NCBI GenBank assembly: GCA_000955875.1
Contig: JYOE01000029.1
Location: 62,001-126,000 of the forward strand
Direction: 5' to 3'
Source: Terrabacter sp. 28
Lineage (GTDB): Bacteria > Actinomycetota > Actinomycetes > Actinomycetales > Dermatophilaceae
Length of the DNA stretch: 64,000 bases
Positions within the stretch are counted from its first letter, which is position 1. The number at the start of each line of letters is the position of its first letter. The position numbers were made by a program, and so were the translations under genes. Below the pieces are notes generated by a model that made no database searches, was not told the origin of the DNA, and saw nothing but the letters and a program-made list of their open reading frames with translations. Below are positions 18,242-25,418 of this stretch, piece after piece.

Positions 18242-19170
18242 TGAGACCGAGCGACTTCCGTGCGGTGGTGCGTCTGCTGCCCGTCTTCGTCGTGGTCGCC
18301 GAGGTCGGCCAGGTCACCACCGCTGCCGCGGTCCTCGGTATGCCGCAGCCCACCGTCAGCCGCGCCCTGGCCCGCCTCGGCGTGCTGCTCGGGACGCCGG
18401 TCGTCGAGCGGGAGGGGAGGGGCATCGCCCTCACGGCGGCGGGCCGGGCGCTGCTGCCCTTCGCGCAGGAGGGCGTCGCCGCGCTCGAGCGGGGCGTGGA
18501 CGCCGTCACCGGGTCGGGCGTCATCGGGCACGGCACCGTCGGGCTGTCCTTCCAGACGCTGCTCGGCGAGGCCGTGGTGCCGGCACTGATCCGGCGTTTC
18601 CGCGACCGGTTCCCCGGCGTGCGGTTCGAGCTGTCCCAGGGCTCGCGCCAGAAGGCCCTCGACGATTTCGAGGCAGGCCGGTGCTCCGTCGCCCTCGTGG
18701 CCTCCCCGCCGGAGGTCGCCGGCGGGTCGAGCACCGTCCTCTACGACGAGCCGCTCGTCGTCGCCGTCCACCGGTCGCACCACGCGGCCGGGGCCGCGTC
18801 GGTGTCCGTCGAGAGCCTCGCCGCGGACGGTCGCGACGACCTCATCGTGCTCAAGACCGGCTTCGGTCTGCGCGGCCGCGTCGAGGAGATCTATGCCGAC
18901 GCCGGGGTGCCGCTTCGGGTCGGGTTCGAGGCCGAGGACGTCCACACCGCAAGGGGACTCGTCGGCGCGGGCCTCGGAGTGGCGATCCTGCCGGCCTTCG
19001 CGCCCGAGGGTGACGTCGTGCCCGTCGCGCTCGACCACCCGCAGGCGCTGCGCACCATAGGCGTCCTGGTGCGCAACCCGGCGCACGACCCGACCGTCGC
19101 GGCGTTCGAGGAGTTCGTCGTCCGGTCGGGCCGGACGGTCGCACTGGCGGCGCTCAGCCGGACAGCGTGA
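18241..19170 (+). CDS. LysR family transcriptional regulator
   Basis: A 309-residue regulator: N-terminal helix-turn-helix (AAAVLGMPQPTVSRALARL, about residues 28-46) and a periplasmic-binding-protein-like effector domain from about residue 95. It is divergent from the MFS gene at 16895..18169, the usual arrangement in which a LysR protein controls its neighbour and itself. The effector is unknown. Its end overlaps the convergent gene at 19154 by 17 bases. Confidence 0.9.
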   Translation: MRPSDFRAVVRLLPVFVVVAEVGQVTTAAAVLGMPQPTVSRALARLGVLLGTPVVEREGRGIALTAAGRALLPFAQEGVAALERGVDAVTGSGVIGHGTVGLSFQTLLGEAVVPALIRRFRDRFPGVRFELSQGSRQKALDDFEAGRCSVALVASPPEVAGGSSTVLYDEPLVVAVHRSHHAAGAASVSVESLAADGRDDLIVLKTGFGLRGRVEEIYADAGVPLRVGFEAEDVHTARGLVGAGLGVAILPAFAPEGDVVPVALDHPQALRTIGVLVRNPAHDPTVAAFEEFVVRSGRTVALAALSRTA

Positions 19171-19573
19171 TGACGAGGGTGATGAGTGCGGCGACGAGCA
19201 GCCCGGCGGCGGCGATGCCGGCGACCGCGAAGCTGACCCGACGGTCGCGGCCCCGCTGCTCACGCCAGCCGAGGGTCTGGGCGGCCTCGCGGACCAGCTC
19301 GCGGCCCTCGCCGTCGGGTGCTGCCTCGTCCCAGCGGGCCGAGTGGGAGACGTCGGTGATCGACAGCTCGTGCGCCGCCTCGTCGACGCGGACCCGGTGG
19401 GTCACCACGGGCTCGAGCCCCTGCTGCCCGAGCCGGTCGGCCGAGCGGGCGTCCGCCTCGTCGACCGTCAGGTCGAAACCGTAGGGCCGCTCCACGACGA
19501 GGTAGCGGCCACCCGCGGCGACCGAGCGCACCCGCTCGATGAGGTGCTGGGTGTCAGCGGATCCTGAGGGCAT
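19154..19573 (-). CDS. hypothetical single-pass membrane protein, paralogue of the left-edge gene
   Basis: A 139-residue protein: a soluble N-terminal domain (VERPYGFDLTVD, then THRVRVDEAAHELSITDVS) followed by one C-terminal membrane helix of about 24 residues (VAGIAAAGLLVAALITLVI). The soluble part matches the gene at 1..383. Start chosen at the ATG at 19573 with GGAG upstream; a TTG at 19633 would add 20 residues of unlikely sequence. Function unknown. Confidence 0.75.
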   Translation of the reverse strand: MPSGSADTQHLIERVRSVAAGGRYLVVERPYGFDLTVDEADARSADRLGQQGLEPVVTHRVRVDEAAHELSITDVSHSARWDEAAPDGEGRELVREAAQTLGWREQRGRDRRVSFAVAGIAAAGLLVAALITLVITLSG

Positions 19574-19677
19574 GGGCACTCCATCGGTGGGCGGGCTCGC
19601 GCGTGGCTGCACGAGTGTTGTGGCACAAGGCAAACGAGCCTAGCCCTGACCGCGTCACGCCGGTGATCGAGCCCCGC

Positions 19678-20340
19678 TCAGACCGCCGACGGCGCGTCGA
19701 GCGCAGGCCGTGTGCCACCGAGCTCCTCGTTGACCGCCCGGGCAGCCCGGACGGGGTCGCCGTCGAGGAAGGACGCGTCGCACAGCTCGCCGACGTCGTC
19801 GCTCGCGCCGGGGCCGGCGACGTGCAGTGACGCGGACGCCGCGATGCGTCGCAGCGCCGGCCCGTGCGTCTCGAACGTCTCGTGACGGTGTGCCGAGAGC
19901 ACGACCGCGTCCGGCTGGAGCGTCGCGCAGGTGAGGGCGAGCTCGGAGATCGGGGTGTCCGCGCCGAGGTAGCAGGTGCGCCAGCCGAGACGCGAGAGGG
20001 CGAGCGACATCGCCATCTGGCCGAACTCGTGGTGCTCGTCGGGCATGCAGGCCAGCACGGCCAGGGGCCCCTCGGTGCGTGCCTCGGAGTTCATGAGCAG
20101 CGACAGCCGCGACCGCAGGACGTTGCTCGCGAAGTGCTCCTGCGCGACGCCGATCGCGCCCCGGGACCACCTCTCGCCCATCGCGTGGAGGTACGGCAGG
20201 ACGACGACCGAGAGTGCATCCTCGAGCTCGAGCTGCGTGAAGACCTGGCTGAGCACCCGGTGCCCGCCGGCCTCGTCGAAGCTCTCGAGGGTCTGCTCGA
20301 GCTGGTCGACCCACTCGGTGGGCGTGGTGCGTGAGGACAT
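19678..20340 (-). CDS. stand-alone cobalamin-binding (CarH/LitR-like) protein without DNA-binding domain
   Basis: A 220-residue protein made of a helical B12-cap domain (about 1-85) and a Rossmann-like B12-binding domain. It has the W-x9-EH signature of light-sensing CarH/LitR proteins (W58, E68, H69) and the ExHxxG cobalt-ligand motif (E102, H104, G107), followed by LGADTPISELA. There is no MerR or other DNA-binding domain, so it may be a signalling partner or binding protein rather than a regulator. The ATG at 20340 has AAGGAG upstream. A full MerR-type relative is at 45602..46537. Confidence 0.85.
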   Translation of the reverse strand: MSSRTTPTEWVDQLEQTLESFDEAGGHRVLSQVFTQLELEDALSVVVLPYLHAMGERWSRGAIGVAQEHFASNVLRSRLSLLMNSEARTEGPLAVLACMPDEHHEFGQMAMSLALSRLGWRTCYLGADTPISELALTCATLQPDAVVLSAHRHETFETHGPALRRIAASASLHVAGPGASDDVGELCDASFLDGDPVRAARAVNEELGGTRPALDAPSAV

Positions 20341-20456
20341 GGTGGAGGGCTCCTTCACGGGTGGTGCCTCGAGTGCCCGGCTGTCGGGCCCGGGAGCCGA
20401 AGCCGAACCGACGCGTCATACCCACTTGCCCCTCCCTCGTCACACTGGCGCCGAGG

Positions 20457-20498
20457 GAGCCGTCCACCTCCCACCTCGTCGTGGGCGATGGACGGCTC
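20457..20498 (-). terminator. candidate terminator hairpin
   Basis: Perfect 10-base arms (GAGCCGTCCA and TGGACGGCTC) enclose 22 bases. The hairpin lies 49 bases after the stop of the secreted propeller gene on the minus strand. There is no T run, so it may act as a weak or factor-assisted terminator. Confidence 0.5.
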
Positions 20499-20546
20499 CG
20501 GTCGGATGAGGGTCGGCTCCGTCGAGCGGTCGGACGTGGCCGGTGG

Positions 20547-21533
20547 TCAGACCTGGGGCAGCCGGGTGACGGAGAAGGATGCGGTCGCGGGGGACGGCAC
20601 GCCGAAGCGGGCGTTGACGACCCACAGCGAACCGAGCGCGGCCGTCGCGGTCGACGGCACGTCGAGCGAGGGGTCGGTCAGCGTCTTGAGCCACTCGGCG
20701 CGCCACTTGTCGCCGTGGCGTCGCATCCGGGTGACGACGACCTCCGCGCCGCCGGCCCCGCGCACGTTGTAGAGCTTCGTGCCGACGAGCTCGAGCCCGT
20801 CGCCGCTCGTGATGGCCGGCCCACCCTTCACCATCATCCGCCGGGCGTAGCCGGTCTTGCGGTTGACCTGCCACAGACCACCGACACGACTGTTGTTGAG
20901 CACGAGCGCGCCGTCCGGCAGGCTGCGGATCCCGTTGGCGTTGAACGTGTTCGGCGGGCTTGGCGGCCACTGCCCCCGAAGGGTCACGAAGTGGGGCATG
21001 CCTCCGGTCGGCCGCCCGCTGCTCGTGAGGCGGAGCATCGTGAGCCGGCCGACGGCCGAGTCGGTGACCCACACCGAGCGCCGGGTGACGACGAGGTCGT
21101 TGAGGAACCCCGCACCCGGCACCACGGTGTCGCTCACGACACGACCGGACCTGGAGCTGACCGCCCAGACGTGGCCGACGGCACCGAGGCTGCCGACGGC
21201 CCACACGAGACCCGTGCGGTGGTCGAAGAACAGACCGCGCAGCGAGCGGCCGGCCGCCCCGGCGAGGAGCGTGCGCACCATGCCGGTGCGGAGGTTGCCC
21301 TTGACGATGCGCCCGTCGGCGACGGACCCGACGTAGAAGGTGGCGCCCGGTCCGGACGTGATGCCCTCGGGCTGCGTGCCGTTCGGGAGGGCGACGCTGT
21401 CGGGGAGGTGCCCGCTCGTGCGGCTCCTGGCGGAGGCGACCGGGGTGGTCAGCGCGGTGACGGCGACGGCGGCTGCCGAGCCGAGGACGAGGCGACGCGA
21501 GGGGGTGCCTAGCACGGCGTTGTGGTTGTCCAT
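20547..21533 (-). CDS. secreted SMP-30/gluconolactonase-like beta-propeller protein
   Basis: A 328-residue protein. The N-terminus carries SRRLVLGSAAAVAVTAL, a possible twin-arginine or ordinary signal peptide. The mature chain has repeated short beta-strands (LNDLVVTRRSVWVTD, NANGIRSLPDGALVLNN, GDGLELVGTKLYNV) typical of SMP-30/NHL-like propellers. Substrate unknown. The ATG at 21533 follows GGAGG directly, a close spacing. Confidence 0.75.
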   Translation of the reverse strand: MDNHNAVLGTPSRRLVLGSAAAVAVTALTTPVASARSRTSGHLPDSVALPNGTQPEGITSGPGATFYVGSVADGRIVKGNLRTGMVRTLLAGAAGRSLRGLFFDHRTGLVWAVGSLGAVGHVWAVSSRSGRVVSDTVVPGAGFLNDLVVTRRSVWVTDSAVGRLTMLRLTSSGRPTGGMPHFVTLRGQWPPSPPNTFNANGIRSLPDGALVLNNSRVGGLWQVNRKTGYARRMMVKGGPAITSGDGLELVGTKLYNVRGAGGAEVVVTRMRRHGDKWRAEWLKTLTDPSLDVPSTATAALGSLWVVNARFGVPSPATASFSVTRLPQV

Positions 21534-21588
21534 CCTCCATGCTGTTCCGCCGTCTCGAAAGATGTCGAGACGCTGCCGTTGAACCTTT

Positions 21589-21629
21589 GGCGCGGATGTG
21601 CCGTTACACCGCGACGGCACATCCGCGCC
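21589..21629 (-). terminator. strong hairpin terminator after the DUF2853 gene
   Basis: Perfect 15-base arms (GGCGCGGATGTGCCG and CGGCACATCCGCGCC) with an 11-base loop, 16 bases past the stop of the gene at 21646..21966. A stem this stable between two same-strand genes most likely ends transcription; the usual T run is absent. Confidence 0.65.
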
Positions 21630-21645
21630 TGCTGGACCGGTCCGG

Positions 21646-21966
21646 TCAGCGGAAGAGGTCGAGCTTGTCGTGCTTCTCGGCGAGCAGGTAGTAGACCGTG
21701 ACGCGGTTCTTCGTGCGGTCACCCTTGAGCGTCTGTCCCACCTCGGCGAGCGAGGCGTCGAGGTCGGCGTCGGACCCGGTCAGGCCGAGCTTCTTCTTCA
21801 TGAAGCCGTCGCGCACGCGGTCGAGCTCGCTCTTGTCGCTGAACGACACGAGGGAGGAGTCCCGCTTCTGCAGGGCGATCCCGCAGTGGCGCACGATGCC
21901 CTTGATCGCGGCGTCGTCGGCGTCGGGCGAGTACTTCTTGACGTCTGCTGCCCAGTCTTCTGCCAT
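21646..21966 (-). CDS. DUF2853 family small protein
   Basis: A 106-residue soluble, charged, helical protein (MAEDWAADVKKYSPDADD start; FMKKKLGL; VTVYYLLAEKHDKL near the end). I assign DUF2853 by its overall pattern and length; function is unknown. It is flanked by its own promoter gap and a strong downstream hairpin, so it is probably transcribed alone. Confidence 0.7.
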   Translation of the reverse strand: MAEDWAADVKKYSPDADDAAIKGIVRHCGIALQKRDSSLVSFSDKSELDRVRDGFMKKKLGLTGSDADLDASLAEVGQTLKGDRTKNRVTVYYLLAEKHDKLDLFR

Positions 21967-22073
21967 GTGTCGTGCCCTCTTCGTTGAATGGCGTGAACAC
22001 GGACGACGCTAGACCCAAAGCCTTCGGTTGGTGACGTCTCTTCGCTGAGAAGTCGCGACGAGACCTCCGCCCA

Positions 22074-23066
22074 TCAGACGGTGAGCTTCGCCCAGGTGCG
22101 TGGCCCGACGATCCCGTCGGCGGTGAGGCCCCGCGACCGCTGGAACGCCTGCGTCTTCGTCGTGGTCGTCGAACCGAACGTGCCGGTCGCCGACACCCCG
22201 AAGCCGCGGTGCGCGAGCAGCTTCTGCACGGCGACGACGGCCTGTCCGGTCGAGCCCTGCTTGACCGTGGCGACGAGGGCCGTCCACGTCCTCGGCCCGA
22301 CGATGCCGTCGGCGGCGAGAGCCTTCGAGCGCTGGAAGGCGATGACGCGGCTCTCGGTCGTGGGGCCGAACACGCCGTCGACGGTGAGGGAGTAGCCGCG
22401 GTGGCGCAGCAGGTGCTGGATCGCCGTGGTGCGGAAGCCGTTGGCGCCTCGCCTGACCGTCGTCCACACGATGGGCGCCGGCGCGGGTGCGCCGCCACCG
22501 ATGCGCCGGGCGAGGGCCGCGAGCCGGGCGTCGCCGGGACGCACGTTGATCTCGAAGTGCATCTCGTCCTTGCGGCCCGAGTAGTCGCCGCCCCAGCGCA
22601 CGACGCCGTTGCAGGCGGAGACGATGGAGTGGATCCTCGTGCGCTGCGCGGTGGAGAAGGTGCCCGCCTTGCCGAGCGGGTGGCGGGGGGCGTTGAGGTC
22701 GATCGCGGTGCCGCTCGAGTGGTTCGAGAGGGAGGTGCTGCCGGAGATGACGCGGTAGCTGTGCCCCCAGCACCAGCCCTTGACGAGCGCCTCGACCTCG
22801 CGGTCGAACCGGCGGGCCACGTAGCCGAGCACCGTGTGCACGTCGCCGCGTCGAACGCCCGCCGGGAAGGTGGCGGCGCCGACGGCGAGGGTGGCGAGCG
22901 GGATGGCGGACGACGAGCCGGCCGGCCAGCCGTTCTGTGATGTCGCGGCCTGGGCCGCGGTGCCGGTGACGCCGACCAGGCCGCCGGCGAGGAGGAGGCC
23001 ACCGGCGCCGCGGATGAGCGTGCGGCGACCGAGTTCGGGCGTGGACGTTTCGTGGAGCTCACACAT
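22074..23066 (-). CDS. secreted M15-type D-Ala-D-Ala peptidase-like protein with two peptidoglycan-binding domains
   Basis: A 330-residue exported protein. Its signal region has twin arginines (LGRRTLIRGAGGLLLAGG). An M15/VanY-like zinc peptidase domain follows, with SNHSSGTAIDLNAP and DEMHFEI supplying the His/Asp and His metal ligands, then two C-terminal PG_binding_1 repeats, each ending in ADGIVGPRTW. It probably trims cell-wall peptides. The two repeats are similar and may have arisen by duplication. Confidence 0.85.
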   Translation of the reverse strand: MCELHETSTPELGRRTLIRGAGGLLLAGGLVGVTGTAAQAATSQNGWPAGSSSAIPLATLAVGAATFPAGVRRGDVHTVLGYVARRFDREVEALVKGWCWGHSYRVISGSTSLSNHSSGTAIDLNAPRHPLGKAGTFSTAQRTRIHSIVSACNGVVRWGGDYSGRKDEMHFEINVRPGDARLAALARRIGGGAPAPAPIVWTTVRRGANGFRTTAIQHLLRHRGYSLTVDGVFGPTTESRVIAFQRSKALAADGIVGPRTWTALVATVKQGSTGQAVVAVQKLLAHRGFGVSATGTFGSTTTTKTQAFQRSRGLTADGIVGPRTWAKLTV

Positions 23067-23155
23067 GACTACCCCTGCTCGTCGTTGGTGCGGGCCGCGG
23101 GTGCGTCCGCAGCGCCGAGGCTAGGGGCGGGCGCTCGGCTGGTACATGGGGAGAA

Positions 23156-24130
23156 CTACCCGGCCGGCAGCTCGGTGCCGGAGGCCACGAGGGCGTCACC
23201 GACGGCGGTGCGCCAGTAGAGCACCTCGCGGCCCGAACGGCGCCGGAGCACGAGCCCGGCCGCGAGCAGCACCTTGAGGTGGTCGCCGACCGAGCCGATC
23301 GCCAGGCCCGTGGTCGCCGCCAGTCCGCTTGTGCTGGAAGGCGATTCGAGCACGACGAGCAGCCGCGCGCGGTTGCGCCCGACGAGCCGTTCGAGCCCGT
23401 CGGGTGCCCCGGCGTCCACCCGGGCCAGCGCTCCCGCGACGGGGTAGTAGACGGCATACCTGCTCGGGAGCAGCCAGCCGACCCAGCGCGCACGGTGGTT
23501 GACGGGCACGAAGAAGAGGTCGGCGTCGTCGGGCAGCACGCGCGAGGGCAGGTCGTAGTTGTTGATGCGCAGGTGGCCGTCGCCGACCCACTCCCGGTCG
23601 CGGCCGAGATCCCTCAGCACCGACGCCCAGCCCTGCGTCGCGAGCCGCGAGGTGCGTGAGACGACGTCGGCGCGCAGGATCCGTTCGCGGCGAGCCCAGT
23701 CGGTGGCGAGGACGTGCGTCCAGACCCACTCGAGCAGCTCGACGCCGTGCTCGGTGAGGCCGTCGCGCAGCAGCACGTCGGGCAGGTCGCGCGTGGGTGA
23801 GCTCTCGGCGAGCTGCTCGCGCATGACGGCGTCGCCGAGGTCGCGCACGTCGTCGAGCTCCTGCTCGAACGTGCGCCCGCCGGTGGCCGGCGGCAGGCAG
23901 AGCCAGTCGGAGATCCACTGCGGCCTCCAGCTGTGGTCGAGCACCACGCGACGGACCGGGTGCTCGTCGAGCATGGCGCGGAAGGCCTCGCCGTGGGCGG
24001 CGGCCAGAGCCCGCCCCTCGGGGTCGGACGGGCGCACGAGGTCGTTGAGGGCGCCCACGGTCTCGATGCGCGGCGACACGACGAAGCGGCTCCGGGCCAG
24101 CAGGTCGGCCGAGATCTGCCACGTCCCCAT
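23156..24130 (-). CDS. ArsR-like winged-helix transcriptional regulator
   Basis: A 324-residue protein with a long N-terminal region of unknown fold and a C-terminal winged helix (LVVLESPSSTSGLAATTGLAIGS... then DHLKVLLAAGLV). This layout matches the large ArsR-like regulators found beside MFS exporters. It is divergent from the MFS gene at 24183, and a perfect palindrome covers its own start codon, so it probably represses both genes. The inducer is unknown. Confidence 0.82.
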   Translation of the reverse strand: MGTWQISADLLARSRFVVSPRIETVGALNDLVRPSDPEGRALAAAHGEAFRAMLDEHPVRRVVLDHSWRPQWISDWLCLPPATGGRTFEQELDDVRDLGDAVMREQLAESSPTRDLPDVLLRDGLTEHGVELLEWVWTHVLATDWARRERILRADVVSRTSRLATQGWASVLRDLGRDREWVGDGHLRINNYDLPSRVLPDDADLFFVPVNHRARWVGWLLPSRYAVYYPVAGALARVDAGAPDGLERLVGRNRARLLVVLESPSSTSGLAATTGLAIGSVGDHLKVLLAAGLVLRRRSGREVLYWRTAVGDALVASGTELPAG

Positions 24131-24152
24131 GTTTCGCCTCCGTCCGAAACAT
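24129..24152. promoter_or_regulatory. palindromic operator between ArsR-like and MFS genes
   Basis: ATGTTTCG (24129-24136) and its exact complement CGAAACAT (24145-24152) are separated by eight bases. The site overlaps the regulator start codon and lies 31 bases before the MFS start, a natural place for an autoregulatory repressor. Confidence 0.6.
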
Positions 24153-24182
24153 TAGCCCGCCGGTCGGTCGGGCGGGCACCGT

Positions 24183-25418
24183 GTGCGGGTGCAGACGTAC
24201 CGCCAGCTCTTCTCCGTCCCGGAGTTCCGCGTCCTCTTCCTCGTCACCTGCCTCAACGTCGGGTCGTACGCCGTCGCCTCCCTCGCGCTCGGCACCATCA
24301 CGTTCGCCGCCACCGGCTCACCCGTGCTCACGGCCCTCGCGATGTTCGGGGCCCCGCTCATGCGGATCGTCGGCCAGGCCCTCTTCGGGTCCGGCTCCGA
24401 CCTCGTCCGCCCCCGCACCGCGCTCGTCCTCGTCGCGACGACGACCCTCGTGACCGACCTGCTGCAGGCGATCCCCGGGCTGCCGTGGGGCTGGCGGTTC
24501 GTGCTGCTGGCGGTCGGGCCGCTCATCACCTCTGCCCTCGGGGGCAGCATGATGGCGCTCGTCTCCGACATCCTCCCGCCCGACGGCTTCATCCTCGGGC
24601 GCGCGACGCTCAACATCGCGGTCGGCGGCATGCAGTTCGTCGGCTACGGCATCGGTGGCCTGCTCCTCATCCGCTTCACCACCACTCAGCTCTTCCTCGG
24701 CTCCGCTGCGGCCCTGCTGGTCGCCGTGGTGCTGCTCCGGCTCGGCCTCTCGGACCACCCGCCGCGCCACACGGGCTCGTCCGTCGTCCGGCGCACGCGC
24801 GAGATGAACCGCCGCCTCCTCGGCTCGCCCGTGACCCGTCCGATCTACCTCGCGCTGTGGGTGCCGAACGGGCTCATCGTGGGTTGCGAGGCCCTCTTCG
24901 TCCCGTTCGCGGGGCAGGGGGCCGGCTATCTCTTCGCCGTGACGGCCGCCGGCATGCTCGTCGGGGACGTCGTGGTGGGTCGCTTCCTCTCGGTCCCGTG
25001 GCGCGACAGGCTGATCGGGCCGCTTCGCCTGCTGCTGGCCGTGCCGTACCTCGCCTTCTTCCTCGTGCCGTCGTTGCCGTATGCCGCCGCGCTCGCCTTC
25101 GTGGCGTCGGCGGGCTACGCGGCGAGCCTGCCACTGCAGGAGCGGCTCGTCACGCACACCGAGTCGGGGGCCCGCGGGCACGTGTTCGGCCTGCAGGGCA
25201 CCGGGCTCATGGTCGGTCAGGCGCTGGGCGCCCTGCTCGGTGGCGCGGTAGCGAGCGCGCTCGGGGTCGGCCCCGAGGCCGCGGCCGAGGCCATGGGCGT
25301 CATGGCGGTGGCCTCGGTCCTCGTCTCCGTCGCCCTCACGCCCGGCCTGCGCCGCTCCCGCCCGGTCGCCCCGGCAGTCGCCACGGCAGTCGCCCCGGTG
25401 GAGGCCGCCTCTCGCTAG
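24183..25418 (+). CDS. MFS transporter
   Basis: A 411-residue membrane protein with about 12 hydrophobic segments; the FGSGSDLVRPR loop after helix 2 fits the MFS family, close to multidrug or macrolide exporters. Substrate unknown. The start is taken as the GTG at 24183; a second GTG two codons later is equally possible. Its TAG stop shares four bases (CTAG) with the convergent LuxR gene stop. Probably controlled by the divergent ArsR-like protein. Confidence 0.87.
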   Translation: MRVQTYRQLFSVPEFRVLFLVTCLNVGSYAVASLALGTITFAATGSPVLTALAMFGAPLMRIVGQALFGSGSDLVRPRTALVLVATTTLVTDLLQAIPGLPWGWRFVLLAVGPLITSALGGSMMALVSDILPPDGFILGRATLNIAVGGMQFVGYGIGGLLLIRFTTTQLFLGSAAALLVAVVLLRLGLSDHPPRHTGSSVVRRTREMNRRLLGSPVTRPIYLALWVPNGLIVGCEALFVPFAGQGAGYLFAVTAAGMLVGDVVVGRFLSVPWRDRLIGPLRLLLAVPYLAFFLVPSLPYAAALAFVASAGYAASLPLQERLVTHTESGARGHVFGLQGTGLMVGQALGALLGGAVASALGVGPEAAAEAMGVMAVASVLVSVALTPGLRRSRPVAPAVATAVAPVEAASR

